Assembly (NCBI GenBank): GCA_014058105.1 | Contig: JACGCM010001272.1 | Coordinates: forward strand, 1,054,001-1,118,000 | Reading direction: 5' to 3' | DNA from: Kingdonia uniflora | Lineage: Eukaryota > Streptophyta > Magnoliopsida > Ranunculales > Circaeasteraceae | DNA length: 64,000 nt | Part shown: piece by piece, positions 45,883 through 56,559 of the stretch | Numbering within the stretch: the stretch's first letter is position 1 | Layout: each line of letters opens with the position of its first letter | The notes under the pieces: generated by a model | The model's input: only the letters and a program-made list of their open reading frames with translations | The model's database searches: none | What the model was told of the DNA's origin: nothing | Position numbers and translations under genes: made by a program

Positions 45883-46884
45883 TGTAAGTATAAAACTGTA
45901 AAGAACCTGTAATAATGATTTCCTCAAATCAGCACGGCAAGTAGAAGAGCTATGAAGAATTGGGAATGACCACACAATTCTTATCAACCACCGGCAGCAG
46001 TAAATCAGTTCTTAATAACAGCAACAGTAACAGCAACTTTGGTTCAAACAGTTTCTTAAAACAACAACAGTTAGAAGCAATGAAACTGACAGCAGCAGGT
46101 GGAACTCGGGTTGTTTGAAACAGCAACCAAGGATCTTAACAACAAGTTCGAAACATCAACAAAAGTTCGAGACAGTAACAACAAGTTCGAAACCACAACA
46201 GTTCGAAAAACAACAACACCAAGTTCGAAACAGTAACTCCAAGTTCGAAACAGAAAATGTTAGGTCGAATCAACAAAGTTCGAAAACCAGCAATAATTTC
46301 GAGCTTAGTAACAACATGAATGAACTCGAGCTTTGTAACAGACTCAATCTTCATAACAGCAACCACGAACTCGAACAAATGAACAATAGCAACAGCAACA
46401 AGAATTAGCGCTCGAGGCGTGGGTCGCACTCTCTTTAAAGAGTATCTCAAGTACTCTCCCAGGATACAACGAGCATATACGGTAGCTTCGCCGGAAGTCT
46501 ACGTAAACACGAATAAGTTTGCACCTCAAATGAACCGTTTAGAGAGAGAAAGAGAGGAGACGATAAACAGTAGTTTTTTTGTGTTGTAAAAGTGGGTATA
46601 GAAAAGAATATTTATAGTTGAATAGTGCAACGCCTATTTACGTAACGTACATGCGTTTTGATAGCCCAAAGATCAGAGAAAAGTATAACGGCTCTTTACC
46701 TAACGTACATGCGTTTTGACAGCCCAAAGATCAGGTCTTTCTAAGATTAGCCGTTTGGGGAGTTAAGAAATGAAAGACAAGTTTAACAAGACCCAATAAG
46801 TCCATAGGAGAATCTATGAATTAAGGATAAATTGAGAGCCCAAGCCCAAGCCCAAGCCCAATGAGTTTTTTGAAAAATCCAACA
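45883..46884 (-). repeat. Copia 3' LTR (1002 bp)
   Basis: Minus strand TGTTGGATTTTTC ... CTTACA. Has TATAAATA on the minus strand (about 46609-46617), a cluster of AGTTCGAAA repeats (46145-46300) downstream of it, and an AAGCCC hexamer run (about 46838-46860). Confidence 0.9.
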
Positions 46885-47317
46885 ATCCCCCATTTTTAAA
46901 AAACTTTGAATGAGAAAAGAAACGAGATAACGGTTTCGATATATAGAGATGTACATAAGTAAAGGTGTCCTTAGACTTGAACATTTACGTAGTGGATAAT
47001 CTTCAACATATAAGAATAATAAGTGATCAGAGTCTTGAACTCATTATTCATTTTTATACAGTGAGGAAAACGACATACAACCCTACCAGGTGCAATTCCT
47101 AAATGCCAGCACATTTCGGCCATGTGCTTAATCCCAGTATAGGTGAAGGTTTTAGAGAAGTTAGCCTAATTTCTCATAGGAAGCGGCCGCACTTCCACAA
47201 TCACCTTGGTGAGTCTATGAAGAGTGCTCTTGTAGCTAGACACCCCACTCAAAGAATGAGATATAGAACTTATTAAGAGTTCAAGAAAACTCAGCCTAAC
47301 ATTCGCTTCAAGATATC

Positions 47318-50300
47318 ATGCATATTTTCATTTATGTACAACGAGATAAACTCTGGAGTGACAAGCTCCTTATTTGCATGATTCTATATCACAGTGATTT
47401 GTTTTCCCCATTGAACCTATTTCTTAGGATTTCCAGCCATTTAGGTTGGGTTCCTACCACTTGTGATTCTATAATAGGCTTTAGCCCCATCCCTAAGGAT
47501 GTGCTCCACACTTTGTCGCGAGATAGTCCTTTCGTCAAAGTATAAGACAAGAGGTCTTTCAACCAACTTGCCTCCTCACTAGCTGCAGCTAGTGCTACTA
47601 ACTCAGACTCCATAGTCGATTGAGCTAGAATCGTTTGTTTCTTGGATCTCCAAGAAACCGCCCCTCCAGCTATACTGAACACGTATCTGCTGGTGGCTTT
47701 GGAATCATCTGAAAAGGAGTTCTAATCTGTATCGTTAAATCCATCAAAGACCGCGGGTTCATGGTCCTTTTCAGGTACTGCATAACTCTATCAATAGCAC
47801 CCCAGTGCTCCAAACTTGGTTTACTTGTAAATCTATATAGAACCCCTACAGCATAAGCTATATCGGTTCTAGTACAGTCTGTATCATAGCGAAGGATACC
47901 AATAATACTTACGTATTCTTTCTATCTAACTGCCTCCCCCAAGTTCTTTAAAAGTTTTACTTGTGGGGGAGTACAAACAGGTCTACGGTCAAAATATTTG
48001 TACTTCTTCAAGATCTTCTCAATGTAAAAAGATTGATCAAGAGTAATACCAGTGTCTGTGCGTGTGATCTTCATGCCTAAAATTATACTAGCCTCGCCTA
48101 GGTCCTTCATATCAAAATTATTGTTAAGCATGTTTTTGGTCTCTAAAATAATATCAAGTGTAGAACCAAAAATAAGAAGATCATCAACGTATAAACATAT
48201 CATAATACAACTTTCACCAGATACTTTATTATATTGACATTTATCAACAACGTTAGTCTTAAAACTATTTGAAAGAAGTAATTGGTCGATTCTGTTATGC
48301 CACTGTTTTGGAGCTTGCTTTAGACCGTATAAGGTCTTGTTCAGCTTGCAGACTTTGTGTTCCTCACCAGGTACCACAAAGCCTTTAGGCTGATCCATAT
48401 ATAATTTTTCTTCAAGCTCTCCATTTAAAAATGCGGTTTATACATCCATTTGGTGAATAAACAAATCGTGCAAGGCAGTAACGACCAATAATACTCTAAT
48501 GGTTGTCACACGAGTAATTGGGGAATATGTGTCAAAGAAATCAATATTTTCCTTTTGCATATATCCCCTTGCTACAAGTTTTGCCTTATATTTATCTATA
48601 GTACCATCTGGTTTAAGTTTTCTCTTTAATATCTATTTACACCCAATAGAATGACTACCAGGGGGTAAGTTAACTAAGTCCCAGGTTTTGTTTGTAGTAA
48701 GAGAATTCATTTAATCATCAATGGCCTCTTGCCACAAATCAGCGTCACCTGAGGTTAACGCTTCCCTGATAGTATTGGGTTTCGATTCTAAGGTATGTAC
48801 AATAAAATCATTATCAAAATCCTTAGCAATCTTTAAACGTTTTCCTCTACGAAGTTCTGGGTCTGTATCATGAGAATCAACAACTCTAGGAACGTTTACT
48901 TGAGGTATATTAGGGGTCGAAGACGTAGAAGGTTGAGAACCCCCACTACTACCCACATTGTCCCTCAGTAAGTAGGGAAACTTATCCTCATAGAAATCAA
49001 CATCTAGTGATTCAATAATTGCATTATTTTTAATATCAAGAAACCTGTAAGCTTTACTGTTAATAGCATAACCAATAAAAATACATTCTAAAGCTCTACT
49101 AGCTAGTTTTATCTATTTAGGATCAGGTTTACGAACATGGGCTAAACAACCCCAAACTTTAAAATAGCTAACATTTGGTTTTCTTTTTCTCCAAATTTCA
49201 TAAGGTGATAATTCAGATGTGATATGAGGAATACGGTTTAAAACATGGCACATAGATAATAAGACTTTACCCCATAAAGATTTGGGTGATCCAGAACTAA
49301 GTAAAATAGCAACTATCAACTCAGTATAGGTTCTATTTTTGCGTTCAGCTTTACCATTAGATTTTGGAGAATAAGGAGCAGTAGTTTCATGTATAATTCC
49401 TAAGGATTTATACAAGTTTTGAAATTTATGTGAATCATACTCTGTGTCTCTATCACTACGAAATCTTTTAATGTGTCTGTTAAACTAATTTTTTTACCTC
49501 TATTATATATATCCTGAACATATCTATAGCTTCACTTGTGTGATGTATTAGGTAAACCTGAGTATCTATTGAGCAGTGGGGTCTGCTTTCAACCCCAGCT
49601 TACCTTCCAAAAAAAAAAAGGTAAACCTGAGTATAATTTGAGTGATCATCTATAAAAGTTATAAAATATCTTTTACTATTTCGAGTTAATGTATCGTCCA
49701 TTTCGCAAATGTCAGAATGCACTAAATCCAAAAGTTGCAATTCCCTTACAACACTTTTATGTGAGATTTTAGTAATCTTAGCTTGACTACAAGATTGACA
49801 TTTATCAAAATTGTTTAAATCTACTTTAGGGATCATACCTAGTTTACTCATATTGTGTACTGGCTTCTTGTTAACATGGCATAGTCTAGAGTGCCAAATA
49901 TTAAAAGAAGATAATAAATAAGCAGAAGCAGATTTATTCATTTCAATGCTCAATTTGAACATTCCATTACAAGCAAAGCCCTTTCTCACAAAAATCCCAC
50001 CCTTAGTCAAAATGTACTGATCTGAGCCAATGGTCTGCTGAAATCTTGCTTTATTGAGAAGATAGCCAGAAACAAGATTCTTCCTCATTTTAGGAGTGTG
50101 CATCACATTCTTCAGAGTCACTGTCCTTCGAGAGGTAAATACCAGTTCAACATCTCCAGTATCTAGCACTTTGGTGCAATTGGAATCTCCAAGTAGCACC
50201 TTCTGGTCTTCAGTTTCCTTGTAGGTCTTGAACCAATTACGTTCATAGCATACATACCTAGAAGCGCCCGAATCAGCCCACCACCCGTCGGTTCCACCGA

Positions 50301-50607
50301 CCATGTTGATCTCCATGATTATAGCCACTAAGGGCTCTTCGGTAACATTCGCCTGAGCAACAAGTTTGCAGTTCCGGTAGTTTCTAGATATGAGTCTAGG
50401 CTTGTTACAGTTGAAGCACACAATAAAAACTGTTTCATTATATGGTGGGGCTTGTTGGTTCGTTCCCTTGTTAGGATTTTGGTGTCCATTTTTTTTATGG
50501 TTATTTTGATTACCACCATCAGGACAGTTGTTCCGATTACCGCCATTCTTAGCCTTGAAAGGTTTCCCTTTAGGTTTCGGATGGACCTTCCCTTTGGCTT
50601 GAACCAA
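47318..50607 (-). pseudogene. Copia pol: protease, integrase, RT, RNase H, lightly broken
   Basis: From 50607 downward: a zinc knuckle with one Cys replaced (CFNCNKPRLISRNYRNC), the protease motif WWADSGASRYVC, GAG pre-integrase zinc finger WHSRLCHVN ... CQSCSQAK, integrase core (HSDICEMDD; IIHETTAPYSPKSNGKAER), RT with LNKTLYGLKQAPKQWH and the catalytic YVDDLL (47922-48398), and the RNase H end SRRSKKQ-like SWRSKKQTILAQST, STMESELVALAAA. The order PR-INT-RT-RH is the copia one. Damage: an insertion with poly-A in the integrase (49566-49619), a stop in the RT (near 48441) and stops at a few other joints. Lineage within copia not assigned. Confidence 0.9.
49551..49634 (+). mobile_element. 54-bp retroposed insertion with poly(A) and 15-bp TSD
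   Basis: GGTAAACCTGAGTAT occurs at 49551-49565 and 49620-49634. Between them lies CTATTGAGCAGTGGGGTCTG..., ending CTTACCTTCC and 11 A residues (49609-49619). Long TSD and A-tail are the marks of LINE-mediated insertion; the insert is probably a 5'-truncated SINE or other short RNA. It interrupts the copia integrase. Confidence 0.85.
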
Positions 50608-50628
50608 AAGGATTTCCTCTTTCAGATT

Positions 50629-51267
50629 TTATTTTCTAGATTCTTCTTCAACCCTAAGACGAGTAATCAAGTTCTCCATGGTAAGTTCCTTCGACTTGTG
50701 TCGTAGGATATTTTTATAGTCTTTCCAATTAGGCGGTAATTTGTCAATCATCACGGCAACCAGAAATTGTTTATCAAGAGGTATCCCTTCGGACACGATC
50801 TCATGCGTAATTCGTTGCAACTCATGTGATTGGGTAATTACTGACTTATCATCGACCATAGTGAACTTAAGATATCGGCTTACGACAAACTTGTTAGAGC
50901 CTGCCTCTTTCGTATCATACTTCCTCTGTAATGCTTCCCAAACGGCTTTCGCAGTTTCAGACTGTAGATAGTAATCGTACAGTTTGTCTACTAAACCGTT
51001 CAGGATAAAATTAGGGCATATGAAGTCAGCCTCAGTCCAGTTCGAGATTGATTCTAAGGTTTTGTCATATTCATTTGTAATCAGGTCAGGGTCAACTGCA
51101 GGTATAGGAATGGGAGGTTCAATTGGGCATTCTTGTTCTAGAACATTAGCCACTTTCTTAAGTGTGAGATAAAAGAACATTTTTCTCTTCCATCTTTTGA
51201 AGTTAAGACCATCAAACTTAGAGGGTTTGTTGGAATCAAACTTCAACACGTCTGAAGTAAGAGACAT
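50629..51267 (-). CDS. Copia gag (UBN2-type)
   Basis: 212 codons open from MSLTSDVLKFDSNKPSKFDG, with FKRWKRKMFFYLTLKK and AKAVWEALQRKYDT, the UBN2/Gag layout. KLPPNWKDYKNILRHKSKEL and ENLITRLRVEEESRK complete it; a stop (TAA) separates it from the zinc-knuckle part that starts at 50607, so gag is split. It starts 28 bp inside the 5' LTR. No perfect tRNA-Met PBS is seen next to the LTR. Confidence 0.85.
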   Translation of the reverse strand: MSLTSDVLKFDSNKPSKFDGLNFKRWKRKMFFYLTLKKVANVLEQECPIEPPIPIPAVDPDLITNEYDKTLESISNWTEADFICPNFILNGLVDKLYDYYLQSETAKAVWEALQRKYDTKEAGSNKFVVSRYLKFTMVDDKSVITQSHELQRITHEIVSEGIPLDKQFLVAVMIDKLPPNWKDYKNILRHKSKELTMENLITRLRVEEESRK

Positions 51268-51295
51268 ATTGCAGGAGGAAGTTACTCTTTAAAAT

Positions 51296-52287
51296 TGTTA
51301 GTATAAAACTGTAAAGAACCTGTAATAATGCTTTCCTCAAATCAGCACGGCAAGTAGAAGAACTATGAAGTATTGGGAACGACCACACAATTTTTATCAA
51401 CCACCGGCAGCAGTAAATCAGTTCTTAATAACAACAACTTTGGTTCAAACAGTTTCGTAAAATAACAACAGTTAGAAGCAATGAAACTGACAGCAGCAGG
51501 TGGAACTTGTGTTGTTTGAAACAGCAACCAATGATCTTAACAACTAGTTCGAAACATTAACAAAAGTTCGAGACAGTAACAGCAAGTTCGAAACCACAGC
51601 AGTTCGAAAAACAGTAACACCAAGTTCAAAATAGTAACTCCAAGTTCGAAACAGAAAATGTTAGGTCGAATCAACAAAGTTCAAAAACCAACAATAAATT
51701 CTAGCTTAGTAACAACAATAATAAACTCGAGCTTTGTAATAGACTCAAGCTTCGTAACAGCAACCACGAACTAGAACAAATGAACAATAGCAATAGCAAC
51801 AAGAATTAGTGCCCGAGGCGTGAGTCACACTTTCTTTAAAGAGTATCTCAAGTACTCTCCCAGAATACAACGAGCATATACGGTAGCTTCGCCGGAAGTC
51901 TACTTAAACATGAATAAGTTTGCACCTCAAATGAACCGTTTAGAGAGAGAAAGAGAGGAGACGATGAACAATTGTTTTTTTGTGTGTTGTAAAAGTAGGT
52001 ACAACAAAGGATATTTGTATTTGAATAGTGCAACGGCTATTTACGTAACGTACATGCATTTTGACAGCCCAAAGATCAAAGAATAGTACAACGGCTCTTT
52101 ACGTAATTTATATGCGTTTTGACAGCCCAAAGATCAGGTCTTTCTAAGACTAGCCGTTTGGGGAGTTAAGAAATGAAAGACAAGTTTAACAAGACCCAAC
52201 AAGTCCATAGGAGAATCTATGAATTAAGGATAAGTTGAGAGCCCAAGCCCAAGCCCAAGCCCAATGAGTTTATTGAAAAATTCAACA
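51296..52287 (-). repeat. Copia 5' LTR (992 bp)
   Basis: Same layout as the 3' LTR; the TATA reads TACAAATA on the minus strand (about 52010-52018), so the promoter of the copy has lost its TATA core. Confidence 0.9.
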
Positions 52288-52326
52288 TCTCCCACCTAAA
52301 TCATCCTTGCATTTGGCACTTTTCAT

Positions 52327-52960
52327 CAGGGGCAGAGCCACGTGAGGACCAGTGGGGGCAGCTGCGCCCACTCAGTTTTCTTTTAAAATGAAAAAAATAA
52401 AAAAATTGTTAGCCTAGAAACAAAAAAAAAATGTTGTATGCAATGGGGAAGAAGCAACACAGTAAGGATCGTATGTTTATAACAAAGACAGAGTGGGCTA
52501 CCGAATGGGGTGGTGCCAAATCTAAAGAGCTCTCTACTCCTTTCAAACGCCTCCCCTTCTATTGTTGCGCGTAAGCTCTCTCTCTCTCTAACTCCATAAA
52601 CTCTAATGGCTAATTCTAATTTAATTTGATAATACTATTTGTATAATTTGATACCATAATGTGTAATTTTCATCTTATTAGGCTCACATTTACCCCTTTT
52701 GAGGATGCGGTTTGCACGAGGGATGGCAGCGTCTTTGAATTGATGTAAGTTTGTGTTTTTTGAATTTAGTGAAACTGTGAAAGAGGATGAGTTGATGTTG
52801 TGTTTGATTCATTCAGGCAGATAATGCCATATATAAAGAAATATGGGAAACATCCAGTTACCAGAGTTCCGCTCAAACAAGCGGATTTAATACCGCTTAC
52901 TTTTCACAAGAACAGTGAAGGTTGGTCCAGTCTTCTGTTTGCTCTGAAATAATTTAGTTT
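52327..52960 (+). mobile_element. hAT element A, left end only
   Basis: CAGGGGCAGAGCCACGTGAG followed by GACCAGTGGGGGC, an hAT-type terminus; its inverted relative closes hAT B at 54295. The left flank is CTTTTCAT; no matching right flank is found, so the right end is missing or displaced. It carries gene exons (52443-52920). The right limit given is where the recognisable content ends. Confidence 0.6.
52443..52920 (+). pseudogene. First three exons of a CYP65/PUB49-like U-box cyclophilin gene
   Basis: Exons 52443-52570, 52682-52744 and 52817-52920 join with GT-AG introns into one open frame of 98 codons: MGKKQHSKDRMFITKTEW, RLPFYCCALTFTPFEDAVC, YIKKYGKHPVTRVPLKQADL, ending FHKNSEG. This is the N-terminus and U-box half of the plant U-box peptidyl-prolyl isomerase CYP65/PUB49; the cyclophilin part is absent. 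The usual Pro in FEDPVC reads Ala. The ATG lies only 116 bp from the hAT terminus. Either the transposon captured the exons with introns, or the element landed in the 5' end of a real, now truncated, gene. Splice sites are intact. Confidence 0.8.
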
Positions 52961-53544
52961 TATGATTTTTTGGGAATTCTAGTTTGCTTGTGCTAGAGAG
53001 AAAGTGTTTACAAGTTTGCAAGAGTGATAAAAGATTAACTAAGGCCGTGTTTGGCACAACTGAAATGTTTGTGATTGGAAATGTTTCTAGTGATGACCAT
53101 TGGATTAGCTAAGCATTACTCTCATTTTTAAAAATGTTGTGTTTGTTTTTTTGTTAGCCTAGAGTGATAAAAATGTTATGTTGGTTTTTTTGTTAGCCTT
53201 CCAAATTTTTTTAAGAAAAGATACGGTACCATGTCAAAAAACCATTTTCCAACGTTATTCTTCTAAAGAATTTCTGAATCTAAAATGTGCAATACAACTA
53301 TCTACACAGTTCTGAAAGTATATAAGAATATACAACTATTAGACCAATATAAGAGATCAAATCTAACAAGCTCTCCAGTTTTTCTTATACTTCCCTAGCA
53401 AAGGCCTCAGGGACCTGACAGGGTTCTTGGGCTCTGCTCAAAAGTGTCTAACTTTACACATGAAGTTTATAGAGTCCCCAAAAGCCATGGTAGCCCGTAG
53501 CCATCAAACATGCATGATCACTATGAGCAATCTATACTTGAGAA

Positions 53545-54295
53545 TAGTGGCAGAGCCAAGATTATTGGCCAGGGGGGCAGGGATTTGGGGGGGGTTTGGG
53601 GGCGGTAGCCCCAAAAAAAAAAATTGACTTTGCCCCTCAAACTGTGAAAATAAATCCTCACAAAATCAAACCAAACCCCCCACCCCACAACTTTCTCTCC
53701 CTCTCTTTCAAACAAAAGCAGAGAGCTTCATGAAAAAAATTAATAAACACAACAAAGGCAAAATCCACCCAACCCCAGACCACTTTGCCTTTCTCCCACC
53801 AACAATTCTCACCTTAGCAACATCTCTCTCTTTAGAAGATAGAGCTATCTTAGCTTAGCTTAGCTTAGCTTATCTCATCTCTTGCTCTGCTCCAGCTCAA
53901 GTTACTCAACTAAACACAAACAAATATCACCACCATGAACCCTAGTTTCATTGCAGTTGTTTCAGGTGTTATAAGAGCTACGGGGTCAAATGGGATGCTT
54001 CACCTAATCGTCAACTCATACATGATATCATTGATGCTTCTGAAGGTGACTTGACTCAACAGAGTTTATATAATAATAATAATAATAATAATAAGAAGAA
54101 GAAGAAGAAGAAGACGAAGGGCGTTAGTGTTGTTGTTGGGGTTGAATCAGTGAGTTTGTCTCCAGTTAGAGTTGATGAATCAGTTGAAGTGGTGCAATCA
54201 GAGAAAGGGTATAGTATATATTATATATATACTCTTTTTTGGAGAAAAGTGAGTGGGGGGCTGCCCCCACTGGTCCCCATGTGGCTCCGCCCCTG
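53545..54295. mobile_element. hAT element B, non-autonomous, 751 bp, TSD YTTGAGAA
   Basis: Left end TAGTGGCAGAGCCAAG, right end (inverted) CAGGGGCGGAGCCACATG. Flanks CTTGAGAA (53537-53544) and TTTGAGAA (54296-54303) match in 7 of 8 bases, the hAT TSD length. The left subterminal part has a run of G tracts (53572-53602). A frame within (about 53970-54240), after a TTGTTTCAG acceptor-like site, reads CYKSYGVKWDASPNRQL and contains an (AAT)n(AAG)n tract (54069-54115) giving Asn and Lys runs; it may be a captured exon, but I do not recognise it. Confidence 0.7.
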
Positions 54296-54689
54296 TTTGA
54301 GAATACCAAATGTAAAAGAAATACCTCACTCACAACTAAATAATACTAAGGAAGTTAATTACATGTGAGATTAATGCTATGTTTTCTACTTTTTGTTGCA
54401 TCAAACTTAGCCGGTAAAGATCATAAAATATCCCAAGAAATGGAAGTACAGTCTGAGTCTCTCCCTATTCACAATCGCTCAGTTAACAGCCCACCCCATT
54501 TGTTAAAGGAGTGGATCTGCATACGGCAACATTGACCCACATGAATGCAGCGAAAAAGCGTTAGGGAGAAAGCACCTGCTATGTGCATAACCACAATCCA
54601 TCCTGATTTAGCAACACTAGTGAAAATCAACCTAGCTGACAACTTTGCATACACTTTCTAATGCAGTGTGAAACCAGTAAGAATTCTAA

Positions 54690-54981
54690 GGGTCAATCCT
54701 TAGTAGTTATAACACTTATGAGTCTTAATTATGGGTGCTTACGACCACAAGTCTAAGGACCACAAGTCTAATATTTCATAATCTAAAATACTAGCAATAC
54801 TCTGAAAACTTATAATAGCTAGCATCTACTAGATTTTATATCAAATCCTCCTCGAGGTCAGGGTTTTTCTCAGTTTCTGCTAATTTTTCAAAGTAAAATC
54901 TTGGTTGTTTAGTTTTTTATTACGCAATCCTTACGAACAAGTATTGGCAAAGGTTTTCCTCCTGAAAAACATACCATTACA
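54690..54981 (+). repeat. LTR e: 3' part of a gypsy LTR, plus orientation
   Basis: Contains CCTCCTCGAGGTCAGGG and ends AAACATACCATTACA, as LTRs a, c and the solo LTR do. On its right the E8 RT region starts, so this element is inserted in E8. The left limit is uncertain. Confidence 0.6.
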
Positions 54982-55450
54982 GTATCCAAAAACAAGATCC
55001 ATCATAAATAAGAGCTTATGTCCCACCGTGGAATCAAGAATTTAATAAATGATTGGAAGATGGAAATTGTCCTTCGGAGTGTATTTGTTTAGATCTATGA
55101 AATCTACCGAAATTTAGACTTTTTCATTCTTCTTTGGAAGTACGACAATGCTGGAGATCTAATCCGAGTACTTAGCTTCTCGAATAAACCCCAGTTTGAT
55201 CAACTTATCAATTTTATTGTTAACCTCATCTTGAAGATGAGGTAAGAGTCTTCTCTATTTCTGTTTAACCACCGTGGTATTGTTGTTGATGCTCAAACTG
55301 TGACATGCCTTGGCTGGATCTACTCCTGTCATCTCTACGAAAGTCCAAGCGAAGATGTCTCAGTTCATTCATAAAAAGTAAATGAGGTCTTCTTTGTCGT
55401 ACTAGACCAGCTTAGTACTAATATAAGTACCCCTGCTAGGTCCATCAATA
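54982..55450 (-). pseudogene. E8 RT fragment
   Basis: Minus strand: VDFIDLNKYTPKDNFHLPII, the RT motif matching E1 (MDFTDLNKHTPKEIF), then LLFMMDLVFGY in place of the expected MMDATSGY. The YxDD box is missing because LTR e interrupts. Stops present. Confidence 0.7.
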
Positions 55451-55502
55451 TCTATGTACTCTATTAGTTCTTCTGTTGAAGGCTGGTTATCGATTTGACC
55501 AC

Positions 55503-56290
55503 CTATCTATAATTTTTATAGAACATAAATGTTAGATGTGTCGAGAATGGCTGAGATGGTATTTTCGCAAGCTCGAGAGAGATGTTGACTGCCTTTAATT
55601 TCATAGATTCCATCATTGTGCTTGAAGCGAAGTGCTTGATGATATCTGGAAGTGATTGCTTCCATGTTGTAGATTCAACAACGGCCCATAATTTCTGAGT
55701 AACGAGATTTGGCATTGATGATGCAAAATATGATGTTGATTGTGGCAAGTCTAACATTGATAGGTAAGATAATCTTACCTAATTGTTCATCGGTAGTGCC
55801 ATTAAAGCCATTAATATTGATGTCGCTTAGAATAACTTGATCGGCTAATCCCATCTGTTCGATCGTGCTCTAAAAGAGAATTTTAATACCGCTACCAGTA
55901 TCAATCATCATTGTATGCAATACAAATTTCTTTATCTGTAGTATGATAAACAGTGTGTCACGATGAGGAAACTCGATGTGACTTATATCGCAATCCTCGA
56001 ATAAAATCCCCAAGTCATCGATTGTTTGATTATGGAAGAAGTTTAGCTTCTTTATCTTGAGGTGTGAGATTGCAGCATTCCGATAATCTCCTTCTTTTGA
56101 ATCTAGAAGAGTTTGTAATTTGATAAATCTCGATCATATTGCTGTGATATATATGGTATAAGTTCTTTTCCTCAGCTTGATCTTTAACCTGAACTACTTT
56201 AACTTGCGTCTTGTAGCTACCATTCTTGTATCCTTCCAGATCAATAATGTACTCGTGCATTCTCCCGTCTTTGAAAATATACTCCAGCAA
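55503..56290 (-). pseudogene. E8 protease region
   Basis: MMIDTGSGIKILF (about 55880-55915) shows the active-site DTG. After it come STIEQMGLADQV and ILPINVRLATINIIF, then INAKSRY. The frame is broken but better kept at the active site than in E1. Upstream frame pieces (56030-56290, LEYIFKDGRMHEYIIDLEG) belong to the gag-protease linker. Confidence 0.65.
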
Positions 56291-56559
56291 CCTCTATAAA
56301 GCATAGTAGTTATCAGTTTTATGATGATTTACCTTATGATACATGCAATATGGTTTGCCTTCAATTCGTTATAGCGGTTGAGATACACGGTAGAACTTGT
56401 CTTTCGCTAGGATGGGAAAAATTGAGGAGATCTGGACATTCAGCTTGGGGAGGACCGGTTTGGGTAGTAAATTACCTTTGTGAGATTTGCCTGTATTTGC
56501 CTTGGAATGCTTTTGATCACCCTGGTCCTCCTTTGGTTTACTGAATTTAACCCTTAGTA

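Larger units (their letters stand above)
45883..52287 (-). mobile_element. Complete Ty1-copia retrotransposon (6405 bp), TSD TCTCC
   Basis: LTRs at 45883-46884 (3') and 51296-52287 (5'), gag and pol between them on the minus strand. TCTCC flanks both sides (45878-45882 and 52288-52292). A polypurine tract (AAAAATGGGGGAT on the minus strand) abuts the 3' LTR. The LTRs differ at roughly 6% of sites by eye plus a few indels. A few stops in pol and a 54-bp insertion make it non-autonomous. Confidence 0.95.

Noticed and set aside
46115..46408. 97-codon plus-strand frame rich in Asn/Gln/Ser
   Set aside because: Lies inside the copia LTR and is produced by the TTCGAA/AACA repeats; the right LTR copy breaks it.
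52327..54295. hAT A left end and hAT B right end as one element
   Set aside because: Flanks do not match (CTTTTCAT against TTTGAGAA), whereas 53545-54295 has its own matching flanks.
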